A program made the translations under genes and the position numbers. The notes below the pieces were generated by a model that searched no databases, was not told the origin of the DNA, and worked only from the letters and a program-made list of their open reading frames with translations. Source: Sphingomonas sanxanigenens (GTDB lineage Bacteria; Pseudomonadota; Alphaproteobacteria; Sphingomonadales; Sphingomonadaceae). Taken from it: a stretch of DNA of 20,257 nt. The DNA is taken from assembly GCA_003240855.1 (NCBI GenBank), contig QFNN01000049.1, positions 1 through 20,257 of the forward strand. Direction: 5' to 3'. Of the stretch, positions 8,543-16,069 are shown piece after piece (position 1 is the first letter of the stretch; the number at the start of each line of letters is the position of its first letter).

Positions 8543-8572
8543 CGCCCGCCGGTGGTTTCCCACCGGCGGGCG
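8543..8572. terminator. Strong hairpin between convergent genes, probable bidirectional terminator
   Basis: A perfect 13-bp stem (CGCCCGCCGGTGG paired with CCACCGGCGGGCG) with a 4-base loop TTTC. It lies in the middle of the gap between the convergent amidohydrolase and isocitrate lyase genes, 31 bp beyond the aceA stop. Neither side has a good T-tract, as is common in GC-rich genomes. Position and stem strength support a terminator working on both strands. Confidence 0.6.
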
Positions 8573-8603
8573 CCTTCTCCTCCCCAGGAAAAGTTCGGTC
8601 AGA

Positions 8604-9887
8604 TCAGGCGGCGTGCGCCTTCTTGAACTGATCGGCCTCGGTCGATTCTGCGAGCGCCGTGGTCGAGGCCTGGCCGCCGCCGACCGCAGTCGCCACCGCG
8701 TCGAAATAGCCGGTGCCGACTTCGCGCTGGTGGCGCGTCGCGGTGTAACCGTCCTTCTCGCTCGCGAACTCGGCCTGCTGCAGCTCGGAATAAGCCGCCA
8801 TGCCGCGATCCTTGTAGCCGCGCGCCAGCTCGAACATGCCGTGGTTGAGCTGGTGGAAGCCCGCCAGCGTCACGAACTGGAACTTGTAGCCCATCGCGCC
8901 CAGCTCGCGCTGGAACTTGGCGATGGTGTCCTTGTCGAGCTTGGCTTCCCAGTTGAAGCTGGGCGAGCAGTTATAGGCCATCAGCTTGCCCGGATGGGCC
9001 TTCTGCACCGCTTCGGCGAAGCGCTTTGCGTCCTCGAGGTTCGGGTGGCTCGTCTCCCACCACAGCAGGTCGGCATGTTCCGCGAAGGCGATGCCGCGCT
9101 TGATGCAGTGATCGACGCCGGTGCCGTCCTTCAGGCGGAAGAAGCCTTCGGGGGTGCGCTCGCCGGTCAGGAACTCGTGATCGCGCTCGTCAATGTCCGA
9201 GGTGATGAGCTTGGCGCTCTCCGCATCGGTGCGGGCGACGAGGACGGTCGGCACGCCGCAGACGTCGGCGGCGAGGCGCGCGGCGTTCAGGTTGCGGATA
9301 TGCGCCTGCGTCGGGATCAGCACCTTGCCGCCCAGATGGCCGCACTTCTTTTCCGAGGCCAACTGATCCTCGAAGTGAACGCCGGCGGCGCCCGCCTCGA
9401 TATAGGCCTTCATGATCTCGAAGCAGTTGAGCGGACCGCCGAAGCCCGCTTCGGCGTCGGCGACGATCGGCACGAACCAGTCGCGCTTCGCTCCGCCCTC
9501 GCTATGTTCGATCTGGTCGGCGCGCTGGAGCGTGCGGTTGATCTTGCGCGCCAGTTCCGGCCCGGCATTGGCGGGGTAGAGCGACTGATCGGGATACATG
9601 GCGCCCGCGGTGTTGGCGTCGGCGGCGACCTGCCAGCCCGACAGATAGATCGCCTTCAGCCCGGCGCGGACCATCTGCATCGCCTGATTGCCGCTGAGCG
9701 CGCCGAGGGCGTTGATATAATCCTCGGTGTTGAGCAGCTCCCACAGCTTCAGCGCGCCGCGACGCGCCAGCGTATGTTCGATCGGGAAGGAGCCGCGCAG
9801 CTTTTCGACATCCTGCGGCGTGTAGGTGCGGTTGATGCCGTTGAAGCGCCCTTCGGGAGCCGCGATCAGATCGGAGAAGCTCGACAT
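8604..9887 (-). CDS. aceA: Isocitrate lyase
   Basis: A 427-residue cytoplasmic enzyme that splits isocitrate into succinate and glyoxylate, the first step of the glyoxylate bypass used for growth on acetate and fatty acids. The catalytic loop KKCGHLGG (180-187, Cys182) is intact, as are the metal-binding region ADAEAGFGG (143-151), HFEDQ (171-175) and NCSPSFNW near the active site. The length matches the short bacterial class (about 430). A GAAGGA ribosome-binding site (minus strand, 9895-9900) sits seven bases before the ATG. It is divergent from a ScfR/RamB-like regulator, the family that controls aceA in other bacteria, so control through the shared 163-bp intergenic region is likely. No malate synthase gene is in the window. 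Confidence 0.97.
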   Translation of the reverse strand: MSSFSDLIAAPEGRFNGINRTYTPQDVEKLRGSFPIEHTLARRGALKLWELLNTEDYINALGALSGNQAMQMVRAGLKAIYLSGWQVAADANTAGAMYPDQSLYPANAGPELARKINRTLQRADQIEHSEGGAKRDWFVPIVADAEAGFGGPLNCFEIMKAYIEAGAAGVHFEDQLASEKKCGHLGGKVLIPTQAHIRNLNAARLAADVCGVPTVLVARTDAESAKLITSDIDERDHEFLTGERTPEGFFRLKDGTGVDHCIKRGIAFAEHADLLWWETSHPNLEDAKRFAEAVQKAHPGKLMAYNCSPSFNWEAKLDKDTIAKFQRELGAMGYKFQFVTLAGFHQLNHGMFELARGYKDRGMAAYSELQQAEFASEKDGYTATRHQREVGTGYFDAVATAVGGGQASTTALAESTEADQFKKAHAA

Positions 9888-10050
9888 TGGTTAATCCTTC
9901 ACAAAATCCGGGCAACCCCGCCCGTCGGATGAAGGCCGGATACGCATAGCAGACGCGATTCGCGCGTGTTATCGGCAGGATTTGGCGTGTTCGGGTGCGC
10001 GATCCCGGGCAATCTTGTGTAAAGTTGTAAATTAAATTACAGGCTAGCGC
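9888..10050. promoter_or_regulatory. Divergent promoter region aceA/ScfR-like regulator
   Basis: 163 bp that must hold promoters for both genes. Two sites stand out near the regulator start, both AT-rich against a GC-rich background. One is an imperfect palindrome, TGTAAATTAAATTACA (10026-10041, 14 of 16 positions symmetric). The other overlaps it: TTGTGTAAAGTTGT (10015-10028), whose minus-strand reading ACAACTTTACACAA resembles the AACTTTGCAAA motif I recall for RamB. Regulator binding here is inference. Confidence 0.5.
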
Positions 10051-11442
10051 ATGGCGGAGCGGAAGATATTCGCGGGGCATGCGGTGCGGCGGCTGCGGCG
10101 CGGCGCGGGGGTGACGCAGGCGGCGATGGCCGAGATGCTGGGCATCTCCCCCAGCTATCTCAACCTTGTCGAGCGCAATCAGCGCCCTCTGTCCGCCGCG
10201 CTGATCCTGAAGCTGGCGGAAAGTTTCGACTTCGATCCGCGCAGCCTTTCGGCGGGGGATCCGGGCGGCGGGGCCGAGGCGATTCGCCGTCGCCTGGCCG
10301 ATCCCATGTTCGGCGATCTCGAAGTCGATCGCAGCGAGGTGGAGGAATGGCTGGCCGCCGCGCCCGGCGGCGCCGCAGCCTTCGCGCGCGCCTTTGACGC
10401 GCTTCGCACCGGCGGGGCCGCGCCGGTTGCCGGCCAGGCCGATCCGGTCGACGCCGTCCGCCGAGAGATTGCGCGCTGGCGCAATCATTATCCCGATCTG
10501 GACGCCGCCGCCGAAGCCATTGCCGACGAACTGCGCCTTGGCGCGGGCGACCTTTATGGCGCGCTGTCGGAGCGGCTGCGCGTCAGGCATCAGCTCGCCA
10601 TCCGCATCCTCCCTGTCGAGGTGATGCCGGACAAGCTGTGCCGCCTCGATCTCCACGCCCGCCAGCTTCAATTGTCCGAGCTGCTCGATCCCGCCTCGCG
10701 CAGCTTCGCGCTTGCCTATCAGCTCGCCCAGATCGAGGCGCGCGCCGAGATAGAGGCGCTGGCGCGCGGCGCGGCCTTTGGCGACCGCGTGCCCGAACGC
10801 CTCTATCGCCGCCACCTGGCCGCCTATTTCGCCGCCGCCGTGATGATGCCCTATGCCCGCTTCCTGCGCGCCTGCGAGACGACGGGATATGACATCGCCC
10901 TGCTCCAGCGCCGCTTCGGCGCCGGGTTCGAGCAGGTCGCGCACCGGCTGACGACGCTACAGCGCGTCGGCGCGCGCGGCCTTCCTTTCTTCATGCTCAG
11001 GATCGACCGCGCGGGGCAGGTTTCCAAACGTTATGGCGGCGCATCGGGATCGCCGCTCGCCGAAGCCGGCGGCCGCTGCCCGCTCTGGTCGATCCATGCC
11101 GCCTTCGATCGCCCGGGCGAACTTGTCACCCAGATGGTCGAGCTTGAGGATGAGAAGCGCTGGTTCCTGCTATCGCGCACCGTCCGCCCGCAGGCCGCAA
11201 GCGCGGGGCGGAGCGATGCGATCTTCGCGATCGGGCTGGGGATCGAAGCAGGCCTTGCCGCGCCGCTCGCCGCCGCGCGCGGGATCGACGCGGCCGCCGG
11301 CCCCGCGACGCCGATCGGGCTTGGCTGCCGCGACTGCGCGCGCGCCGATTGCGCCCAGCGATCCGAACCGCCCGCCGCCCGCGCGCTGACCATCGACGAT
11401 CGCGAGCGCGGCCTTTCCGCCTTCACCTTCGCAGGCGATTGA
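10051..11442 (+). CDS. ScfR/RamB-like HTH regulator of short-chain acyl metabolism
   Basis: A 463-residue DNA-binding regulator. The N-terminus is an XRE-type helix-turn-helix (about 10-62) with QAAMAEMLGISPSYLNLVE. The middle part resembles the ImmA/IrrE-like region of this family, but no HExxH zinc-protease motif is present; the corresponding helix seems to read LAYQLAQIE. The C-terminal domain (DUF2083-like) ends with the cysteine motif GCRDCARADC (Cys426, 429, 434), typical of the family and possibly ligand- or metal-binding. Relatives such as RamB control glyoxylate-bypass and acetate genes, and the divergent aceA fits that. The ATG has no clear Shine-Dalgarno sequence and lies nine bases after a palindrome, which suggests self-repression and perhaps a very short leader. 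The HerA-like ATPase follows 80 bp later. Confidence 0.85.
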   Translation: MAERKIFAGHAVRRLRRGAGVTQAAMAEMLGISPSYLNLVERNQRPLSAALILKLAESFDFDPRSLSAGDPGGGAEAIRRRLADPMFGDLEVDRSEVEEWLAAAPGGAAAFARAFDALRTGGAAPVAGQADPVDAVRREIARWRNHYPDLDAAAEAIADELRLGAGDLYGALSERLRVRHQLAIRILPVEVMPDKLCRLDLHARQLQLSELLDPASRSFALAYQLAQIEARAEIEALARGAAFGDRVPERLYRRHLAAYFAAAVMMPYARFLRACETTGYDIALLQRRFGAGFEQVAHRLTTLQRVGARGLPFFMLRIDRAGQVSKRYGGASGSPLAEAGGRCPLWSIHAAFDRPGELVTQMVELEDEKRWFLLSRTVRPQAASAGRSDAIFAIGLGIEAGLAAPLAAARGIDAAAGPATPIGLGCRDCARADCAQRSEPPAARALTIDDRERGLSAFTFAGD

Positions 11443-11522
11443 GCGCCGGATCGGGCGATAGCCGGATTTCCCCGAACAGACTGCTTGCCGACCCCGCCCC
11501 GCTTCGCGCATGGGCTTCGCCT

Positions 11523-12977
11523 ATGACGTTCAAGGTGGACATGGGGATCGACGGCGCGGGCGATACGGCCTTCGTCGATCTGGAGGAATTGCTCGCGACG
11601 CGCCTGCTCGTCCAGGGCAATAGCGGCTCGGGCAAGTCGCACCTGCTGCGCCGCCTGCTCGAACGCAGCGCGGGGCAGGTTCAGCAGATCGTGATCGATC
11701 CCGAGGGCGATTTCGTCACCCTTTCCGATCGTTACGGCCATGTCGCGGTCGAAGCCGTCGACTATTCGGCCAACGAGATCGCCCGCTTCGCCGCGCGCTG
11801 CCGCGAACATCGCACATCGGTCGTCCTCAGCCTCGAAGGACTGGAGATGGACGGACAGATGCGCTGCGCCGCCGCTTTCCTCGCCGGGCTGTTCGACGCC
11901 CCGCGCGAACATTGGTTCCCCGCGCTGGTGGTCGTCGACGAAGCGCAGATCTTCGCCCCCGCCGCGGGGGCCGAAGTCAGCGACGAAGCGCGCCGCCTGT
12001 CGCTGGGCGCGATGGCCAACCTCATGTCGCGCGGGCGCAAGCGCGGGCTGGCCGGCGTCATCGCCACCCAGCGCCTCGCCAAGCTGTCGAAGAACGTCGC
12101 GGCGGAGGCGAGCAATTTCCTGATGGGCCGCACCTTCCTCGACATCGACATGGCGCGCGCCGCCGACCTGCTCGGCATGGAACGCCGCCAGGCGGAGACG
12201 ATCCGCGATCTGTCGCGCGGCACGTTCCTCGGTCTTGGCCCCGCGATCGCGCGGCGGCCCATCCAGATCAGGATCGGCGCGGTCGAGACGGCGGCGCGCA
12301 GCGGCAGCCCGGTGCTCGTCCCCCTGCCGCAGGCCACGCCCGCCGAGGATATGCGCGAGTTCTTGCTGGCGGGAATCGAGGAGCCGCCCGCGCCCTCGCT
12401 GTTCGATCCGCTTCCGCGCCCGGCCCCGCCGCCCTCGCTCGACATGCTGCTCGCCCAGACGTCAGTCGCGCCGCAAGCCGACGAGCCCGAGGCCGAGCCG
12501 GTCGACCGCGAGGCGGTGATGGCTGCGGCGCTGCGCGCCATCGTCGAGGATGCCGAAGCCGCCGGGCGCTCAGCCTCGGTGCTGTTCCAGGATTTCCAGG
12601 TTCGCTGCCGGATGAACGGGTTGCGGCGTCCGCCCATTGATCTCAGCGCCTTCACGCGCCGCCTCGCCGCCGCGCGCGCAGGCATTTTCGAGGGGCTGGA
12701 CGGCGAATGGGCGCCCGCGCTCGACGCCGCGCGCGATGTGCCGGACGATATGCTGGGCGCTTTCCTGCTCATCGCCCGCGCCGCGCGCGAAGGCGAACCG
12801 GCGCCGGGCGACGAAGCGATCGCCCACAGCTATGGCACCAGTTCGCTGGGGCGCGCGCGCCGCGTAATCAGCTATATGGAGGGCCGCGACCTGATCGTGA
12901 CGCGCGTCGATCTGTCAGGCCGCCGCTCCATCACCATTCCCCGCCTCGGCTGGACGACCGCCCCCGCCGACAATTGA
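11523..12977 (+). CDS. HerA/DUF87-like P-loop ATPase
   Basis: 484 residues from the ATG chosen here; the frame is open upstream, but the family-like sequence begins at MTFKVD. An N-terminal ATPase of the FtsK/HerA superfamily has Walker A GNSGSGKS (32-39), IDPEGDF (58-64), Walker B ALVVVDEAQ (134-142), and a sensor stretch SRGRKRG...GVIATQR (169-184). After about residue 240 comes a Pro/Glu-rich linker (about 255-335), then a helical C-terminal region resembling a winged helix near the end (SLGRARRVISYMEGRDL). HerA-type ATPases pump DNA with the NurA nuclease, but no NurA is nearby and this protein is a distinct alphaproteobacterial type of unknown function. No good ribosome-binding site is visible. 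It may be co-transcribed with the regulator upstream, 80 bp away. Confidence 0.75.
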   Translation: MTFKVDMGIDGAGDTAFVDLEELLATRLLVQGNSGSGKSHLLRRLLERSAGQVQQIVIDPEGDFVTLSDRYGHVAVEAVDYSANEIARFAARCREHRTSVVLSLEGLEMDGQMRCAAAFLAGLFDAPREHWFPALVVVDEAQIFAPAAGAEVSDEARRLSLGAMANLMSRGRKRGLAGVIATQRLAKLSKNVAAEASNFLMGRTFLDIDMARAADLLGMERRQAETIRDLSRGTFLGLGPAIARRPIQIRIGAVETAARSGSPVLVPLPQATPAEDMREFLLAGIEEPPAPSLFDPLPRPAPPPSLDMLLAQTSVAPQADEPEAEPVDREAVMAAALRAIVEDAEAAGRSASVLFQDFQVRCRMNGLRRPPIDLSAFTRRLAAARAGIFEGLDGEWAPALDAARDVPDDMLGAFLLIARAAREGEPAPGDEAIAHSYGTSSLGRARRVISYMEGRDLIVTRVDLSGRRSITIPRLGWTTAPADN

Positions 12978-12997
12978 GGACGGGCCGGCCGGCGCGC

Positions 12998-14311
12998 TTA
13001 CGCCGCCGCCCCGAACGCCTCGCGCGCCAGCGCTTCCCTGAAATCGGGGTGAGCGATGCCGATCAGCGCCTTCGCCCGCTCGGCGAGCGAAAGGCCGCGC
13101 AGATTGACCACGCCATATTCGGTGGCGACATACTGCACGTCGTTGCGCGGCGTCGTCACCGGCCCGGTCAGGCGTGGAACGATGCGCGACGCCTTGCCGC
13201 CCGCCGCCGTCGAATGGCAGGCGATGATCGATTTGCCGCCCTTCGAGGCCACGGCCCCGCGCACGAAATCGAGCTGGCCGCCTGCGGCGCTATACTGCGC
13301 CCCGCCGAGCGATTCGGAATTGCACGCGCCCTGCAGGTCGATCTCCAGCGTCGCGTTGACCGAGATCATCCTGTCGTTGCGTGCGATCACGGCGGGATCG
13401 TTCACATAGTCGACCGGGTGCGCCTCGAACGCCGGATTGCCGTCGAGATAATCGTAGAGCGCCTTGTCGCCCATCGCGAAGGTAAAGACGCTGCGCCCCG
13501 TGTTGATGGACTTGCGGCTGTTGTCGATCACCCCCTGGCGCATCAACGCCGCCAGCCCCGGCGTCATCAGCTCGGTATGGATGCCGAGGTGCCGGCGATC
13601 GGCAAGCGCGGCGCACACCGCGTCGGGCAGCGCGCCAATGCCCATCTGCAGGCAGGCGCCATCCTCCACCATGTCGGCGATCAGCGCCCCGATCGTCACG
13701 TCGGTATCGCGGATCGCCGCCGGCGGCGCCTCGACCAGCGGGCGCGGATTCTCGACGATCGCGGTCACCCGGTCGATCGGGATGCGGCAATTGCCCGCGA
13801 CGCGCGGCATCGCCGGATTGACCGCGACGATCACCTGACGCGCGCTCTGCGAGGCCGCCAGCGCATAATCGGTATTGGTGCCGAGGCTGAAGCAGCCCTC
13901 CTCGTCCATCGGCGCGACGGTGGTGACGAGCACGTCGACATCGACGATCTGGCTCAGCACGCGCGGCGCTTCGCTGAAGGCGGTGGGAATGAAGTCGACG
14001 GGCGGCAGCCCCCTGGCTGCGGCTTCCTTGTCCAGCGCGCGCTCGATCGCGCCGTGGAACAGGCTGACCGGCCGGATCCGGTCGCGCAGGTCGAGCCGCA
14101 GCACCGGCGCGGCATTGACGCTGGACAGCAGATAATAAAGCGACAGGCCCGAAACCGCGCCGCGCCCGGCGCACTCGGCCAGCGCAGCGAGCAGCGCCGG
14201 CGGCTCCGCCACCGCAAGCCCCATGGCGATGCGCGAACCCGAAGCAATGAGCCCCACCGCCGCATCCGCACTCATCACCCGCGCGGCATAAGCTTCACTA
14301 TATGCTGACAT
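12998..14311 (-). CDS. Acetyl-CoA hydrolase/4-hydroxybutyrate CoA-transferase family protein
   Basis: A 437-residue class I CoA-transferase that moves CoA between acetate, butyrate, 4-hydroxybutyrate or similar acids, or hydrolyses acetyl-CoA. The expected catalytic glutamate is Glu247 in GIHTELMT (243-250), where it would form the glutamyl-CoA thioester. QMGIGALPDAV (222-232) and the C-terminal glycine-rich stretch around GGAQYSAAGGQLDFVRGA are conserved in the family. Length fits 4-hydroxybutyrate CoA-transferase (about 430-440). A strong AAGGAG ribosome-binding site lies six bases upstream of the ATG. It is convergent with the HerA-like ATPase (20-bp gap) and downstream of the nitrobindin-like gene (105-bp gap). 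Proximity to aceA and a ScfR-like regulator suggests a part in short-chain acid metabolism; the exact substrate is not clear. Confidence 0.85.
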   Translation of the reverse strand: MSAYSEAYAARVMSADAAVGLIASGSRIAMGLAVAEPPALLAALAECAGRGAVSGLSLYYLLSSVNAAPVLRLDLRDRIRPVSLFHGAIERALDKEAAARGLPPVDFIPTAFSEAPRVLSQIVDVDVLVTTVAPMDEEGCFSLGTNTDYALAASQSARQVIVAVNPAMPRVAGNCRIPIDRVTAIVENPRPLVEAPPAAIRDTDVTIGALIADMVEDGACLQMGIGALPDAVCAALADRRHLGIHTELMTPGLAALMRQGVIDNSRKSINTGRSVFTFAMGDKALYDYLDGNPAFEAHPVDYVNDPAVIARNDRMISVNATLEIDLQGACNSESLGGAQYSAAGGQLDFVRGAVASKGGKSIIACHSTAAGGKASRIVPRLTGPVTTPRNDVQYVATEYGVVNLRGLSLAERAKALIGIAHPDFREALAREAFGAAA

Positions 14312-14416
14312 TTACGCTCCTTCCGTCGCTCGTGCGCCGCGAAGGGAAGCGGCCCGAGCCCGATTCTGCAAGCCGCAAATGTCCTGTGAGACAAACCGCG
14401 CCTGGCCAGGCCCCGC

Positions 14417-15073
14417 CTAACCTTTCCGCGCCCGCCGGTCGAGTATCTGCTTCAACGGATTGGGCCGCCCCGGCGCAACGCGGCGCAGACGGTTGGCGTC
14501 GTGATGCTCGAACGGATCGGGCCGGCCATGGACCAGCAGCATCGTGCGAATGTCGTAGCTCCAGGCGTCGTCGCCGTCGAAACTGATGTCGATGCTGTAG
14601 CTGTCGGTGCGGAAGCCATATTCAAGGAAGGCGGTCGAGCAGATGCCATAATCGGTCTGGCCGCGCGTCGCGCTCAGCGACAGCCTGTCGTCGCCCGGCT
14701 TCGCCTGTCCGGAGGCCAGCGCCACCTGCCCGCGCGGGATCGCCAGCGTCTGCAGGATCAGCCCCGTCGCCGGCTCCCACAGCCAGTAGCCGACCTGATC
14801 GTGGAAGGTGATATCCTCCTCGCGCGTGGTGATATGCGTGTGATAGCGCAGCCCGTAGAAGAGCTGCGGCCCGTTGGCCTGCGGGTCGATCGCATCGAAG
14901 GCGATCCTCTCGATGAACACGCGGCGTTCGGGCGCATCGGCCTTGGGGTTGATGTCGACGCCTTTTTCCGCCTCCCACCGCCCGGCAAGCCGCGCCAGCG
15001 GGCCGAGATTGGCGAGCGTATCGGGATTGACGTTGCTCGGTTCGGTGAAAATATCCTGCGGAAACGGGTTCAT
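14417..15073 (-). CDS. Nitrobindin-like (DUF1794/THAP4-type) beta-barrel protein
   Basis: 218 residues with no signal peptide. The pattern LARLAGRWEAEKG (28-37), then QVGYWLWEPATGLILQTLAIPRG (93-115) and several short alternating beta strands, fits the fatty-acid-binding-like beta-barrel family that includes haem-binding nitrobindins. Family members bind haem through a C-terminal His; here FEHHDANR (188-195) offers candidates, but I cannot confirm haem binding. An extra N-terminal stretch of about 25 residues precedes the barrel. I chose the second of two adjacent ATGs (15076, 15073), because AGAGG lies seven bases upstream of it; longer starts up to 15109 are open. It sits between serB and the CoA-transferase on the same strand, but gaps over 100 bp make operon membership uncertain. 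Confidence 0.65.
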   Translation of the reverse strand: MNPFPQDIFTEPSNVNPDTLANLGPLARLAGRWEAEKGVDINPKADAPERRVFIERIAFDAIDPQANGPQLFYGLRYHTHITTREEDITFHDQVGYWLWEPATGLILQTLAIPRGQVALASGQAKPGDDRLSLSATRGQTDYGICSTAFLEYGFRTDSYSIDISFDGDDAWSYDIRTMLLVHGRPDPFEHHDANRLRRVAPGRPNPLKQILDRRARKG

Positions 15074-15181
15074 CATGCGGCCTCTGCGCTGGTCATCGGG
15101 CCGCATCATAGTCGCCGTCCTGCGGCAGGCCAGCGTCCGAAGGTTTAGGGCGCGCGGAAGGGGGCGACCGCCGCATGCGCC

Positions 15182-16069
15182 TCACGCCGCGTCGGACGCC
15201 CAGTCCGCCCGCGCGATTCCCTGAGCGTAGAGCAGCACGCTCAGATCGCCATGCTGGACGCGCGCGGCCGCGGCGGCGGCGGTTGCGGGCTTTGCGTGAT
15301 AGGCGACGCCAAGCCCCGCCTCGCGGATCATCGGAATGTCGTTGGCGCCGTCGCCGACCGCGAGGCTCAGCGCGCGTTCGTGCCCGGTCAGCGCCAGCGC
15401 CTCGCCCAGCGCCTGGCGCTTGGTCTCCGCGCCCACGATGGGCCGATGGACGCTGCCGTCCAGCGCGCCGCCGGCGATGCCCAGCCGGTTCGAGATCGCC
15501 CGGTCGAAGCCGATCGCCTCGGCCACGCGATCGGCAAAGGCGGTGAACCCGCCCGAGACGAGCCACGCCGTCGCGCCGCGCGCGCGCATCGTCCGCACCA
15601 GCGCGCGCGCGCCGGGCATGATCCGCACCCGCTCGTCATAGCAGCGCGCCAGCACGCTTTCGTCCAGCCCCCTGAGCAGCGCGACGCGCGCATCCAGCGC
15701 CATTTCGAAATCCAGCTCGCCGCGCATCGCCCGCTCGGTCACTTCCGAAATCTCGGCGCGCAGCCCGGCATAGTCGGCCAGTTCGTCGATGCACTCGACG
15801 GTAATCATCGTCGAATCCATGTCGGCGACGATCAGCTTCTTCTCGCGCCCCGCGAGCGGCTGGACGATCACGTCGCCCCCCGTCATCGCATGTTCGAGCG
15901 CGCCGCGCACCGCCGCCGGATCGCCCGAGAAGCTCAGGTCCGCCGCCTTGCCTTCGTCGATCATCGCGATCGCGCCCGGCGACGCCCCCGCCGCCGCGAT
16001 CCTGTCCGCGGCCGCCGAAATATCGCCCTGCGAAAGATGTTCCGATGCTATCAGCGTGACGATGAACAA
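15182..16069 (-). CDS. serB: Phosphoserine phosphatase SerB
   Basis: A HAD-superfamily enzyme that removes phosphate from O-phosphoserine, the last step of serine synthesis. Using the TTG at 16069 it has 295 residues. An ACT-like N-terminal domain (about 1-75) precedes the HAD core: DMDST (83-87) with nucleophile Asp83, the second motif SGGF (172-175), Lys217 in ETKRQA, and GDGANDIPM (239-247). The start is uncertain. TTG at 16069 gives MFIVTLIAS, the usual family beginning, with a GGGGA ribosome-binding-like stretch at 16077-16081. ATG at 16105 adds 12 residues and has no ribosome-binding site. Either way the start touches or overlaps the divergent miaA gene. The enzyme should be functional, as all key residues are present. 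Confidence 0.93.
   Translation of the reverse strand: MFIVTLIASEHLSQGDISAAADRIAAAGASPGAIAMIDEGKAADLSFSGDPAAVRGALEHAMTGGDVIVQPLAGREKKLIVADMDSTMITVECIDELADYAGLRAEISEVTERAMRGELDFEMALDARVALLRGLDESVLARCYDERVRIMPGARALVRTMRARGATAWLVSGGFTAFADRVAEAIGFDRAISNRLGIAGGALDGSVHRPIVGAETKRQALGEALALTGHERALSLAVGDGANDIPMIREAGLGVAYHAKPATAAAAAARVQHGDLSVLLYAQGIARADWASDAA

Noticed and set aside
8613..9932. Plus-strand open frame of 439 codons opposite aceA
   Set aside because: Isocitrate lyase on the minus strand has an intact active site and ribosome-binding site; the plus frame has no recognisable motif.
10681..10760. Possible ImmA/IrrE zinc-protease centre in the ScfR-like regulator
   Set aside because: No HExxH motif is present; the helix lacks the metal-binding histidines, so I treat the region as non-catalytic.
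9502..10944. Minus-strand open frame of 480 codons across the aceA/regulator gap
   Set aside because: It is antisense to the HTH regulator and out of frame with aceA; it would run through the divergent promoter region.
12707..14308. Plus-strand open frame of 533 codons across the ATPase end and the CoA-transferase
   Set aside because: It crosses two well-supported genes on opposite strands, and its product is Arg/Asp-rich with no motif.
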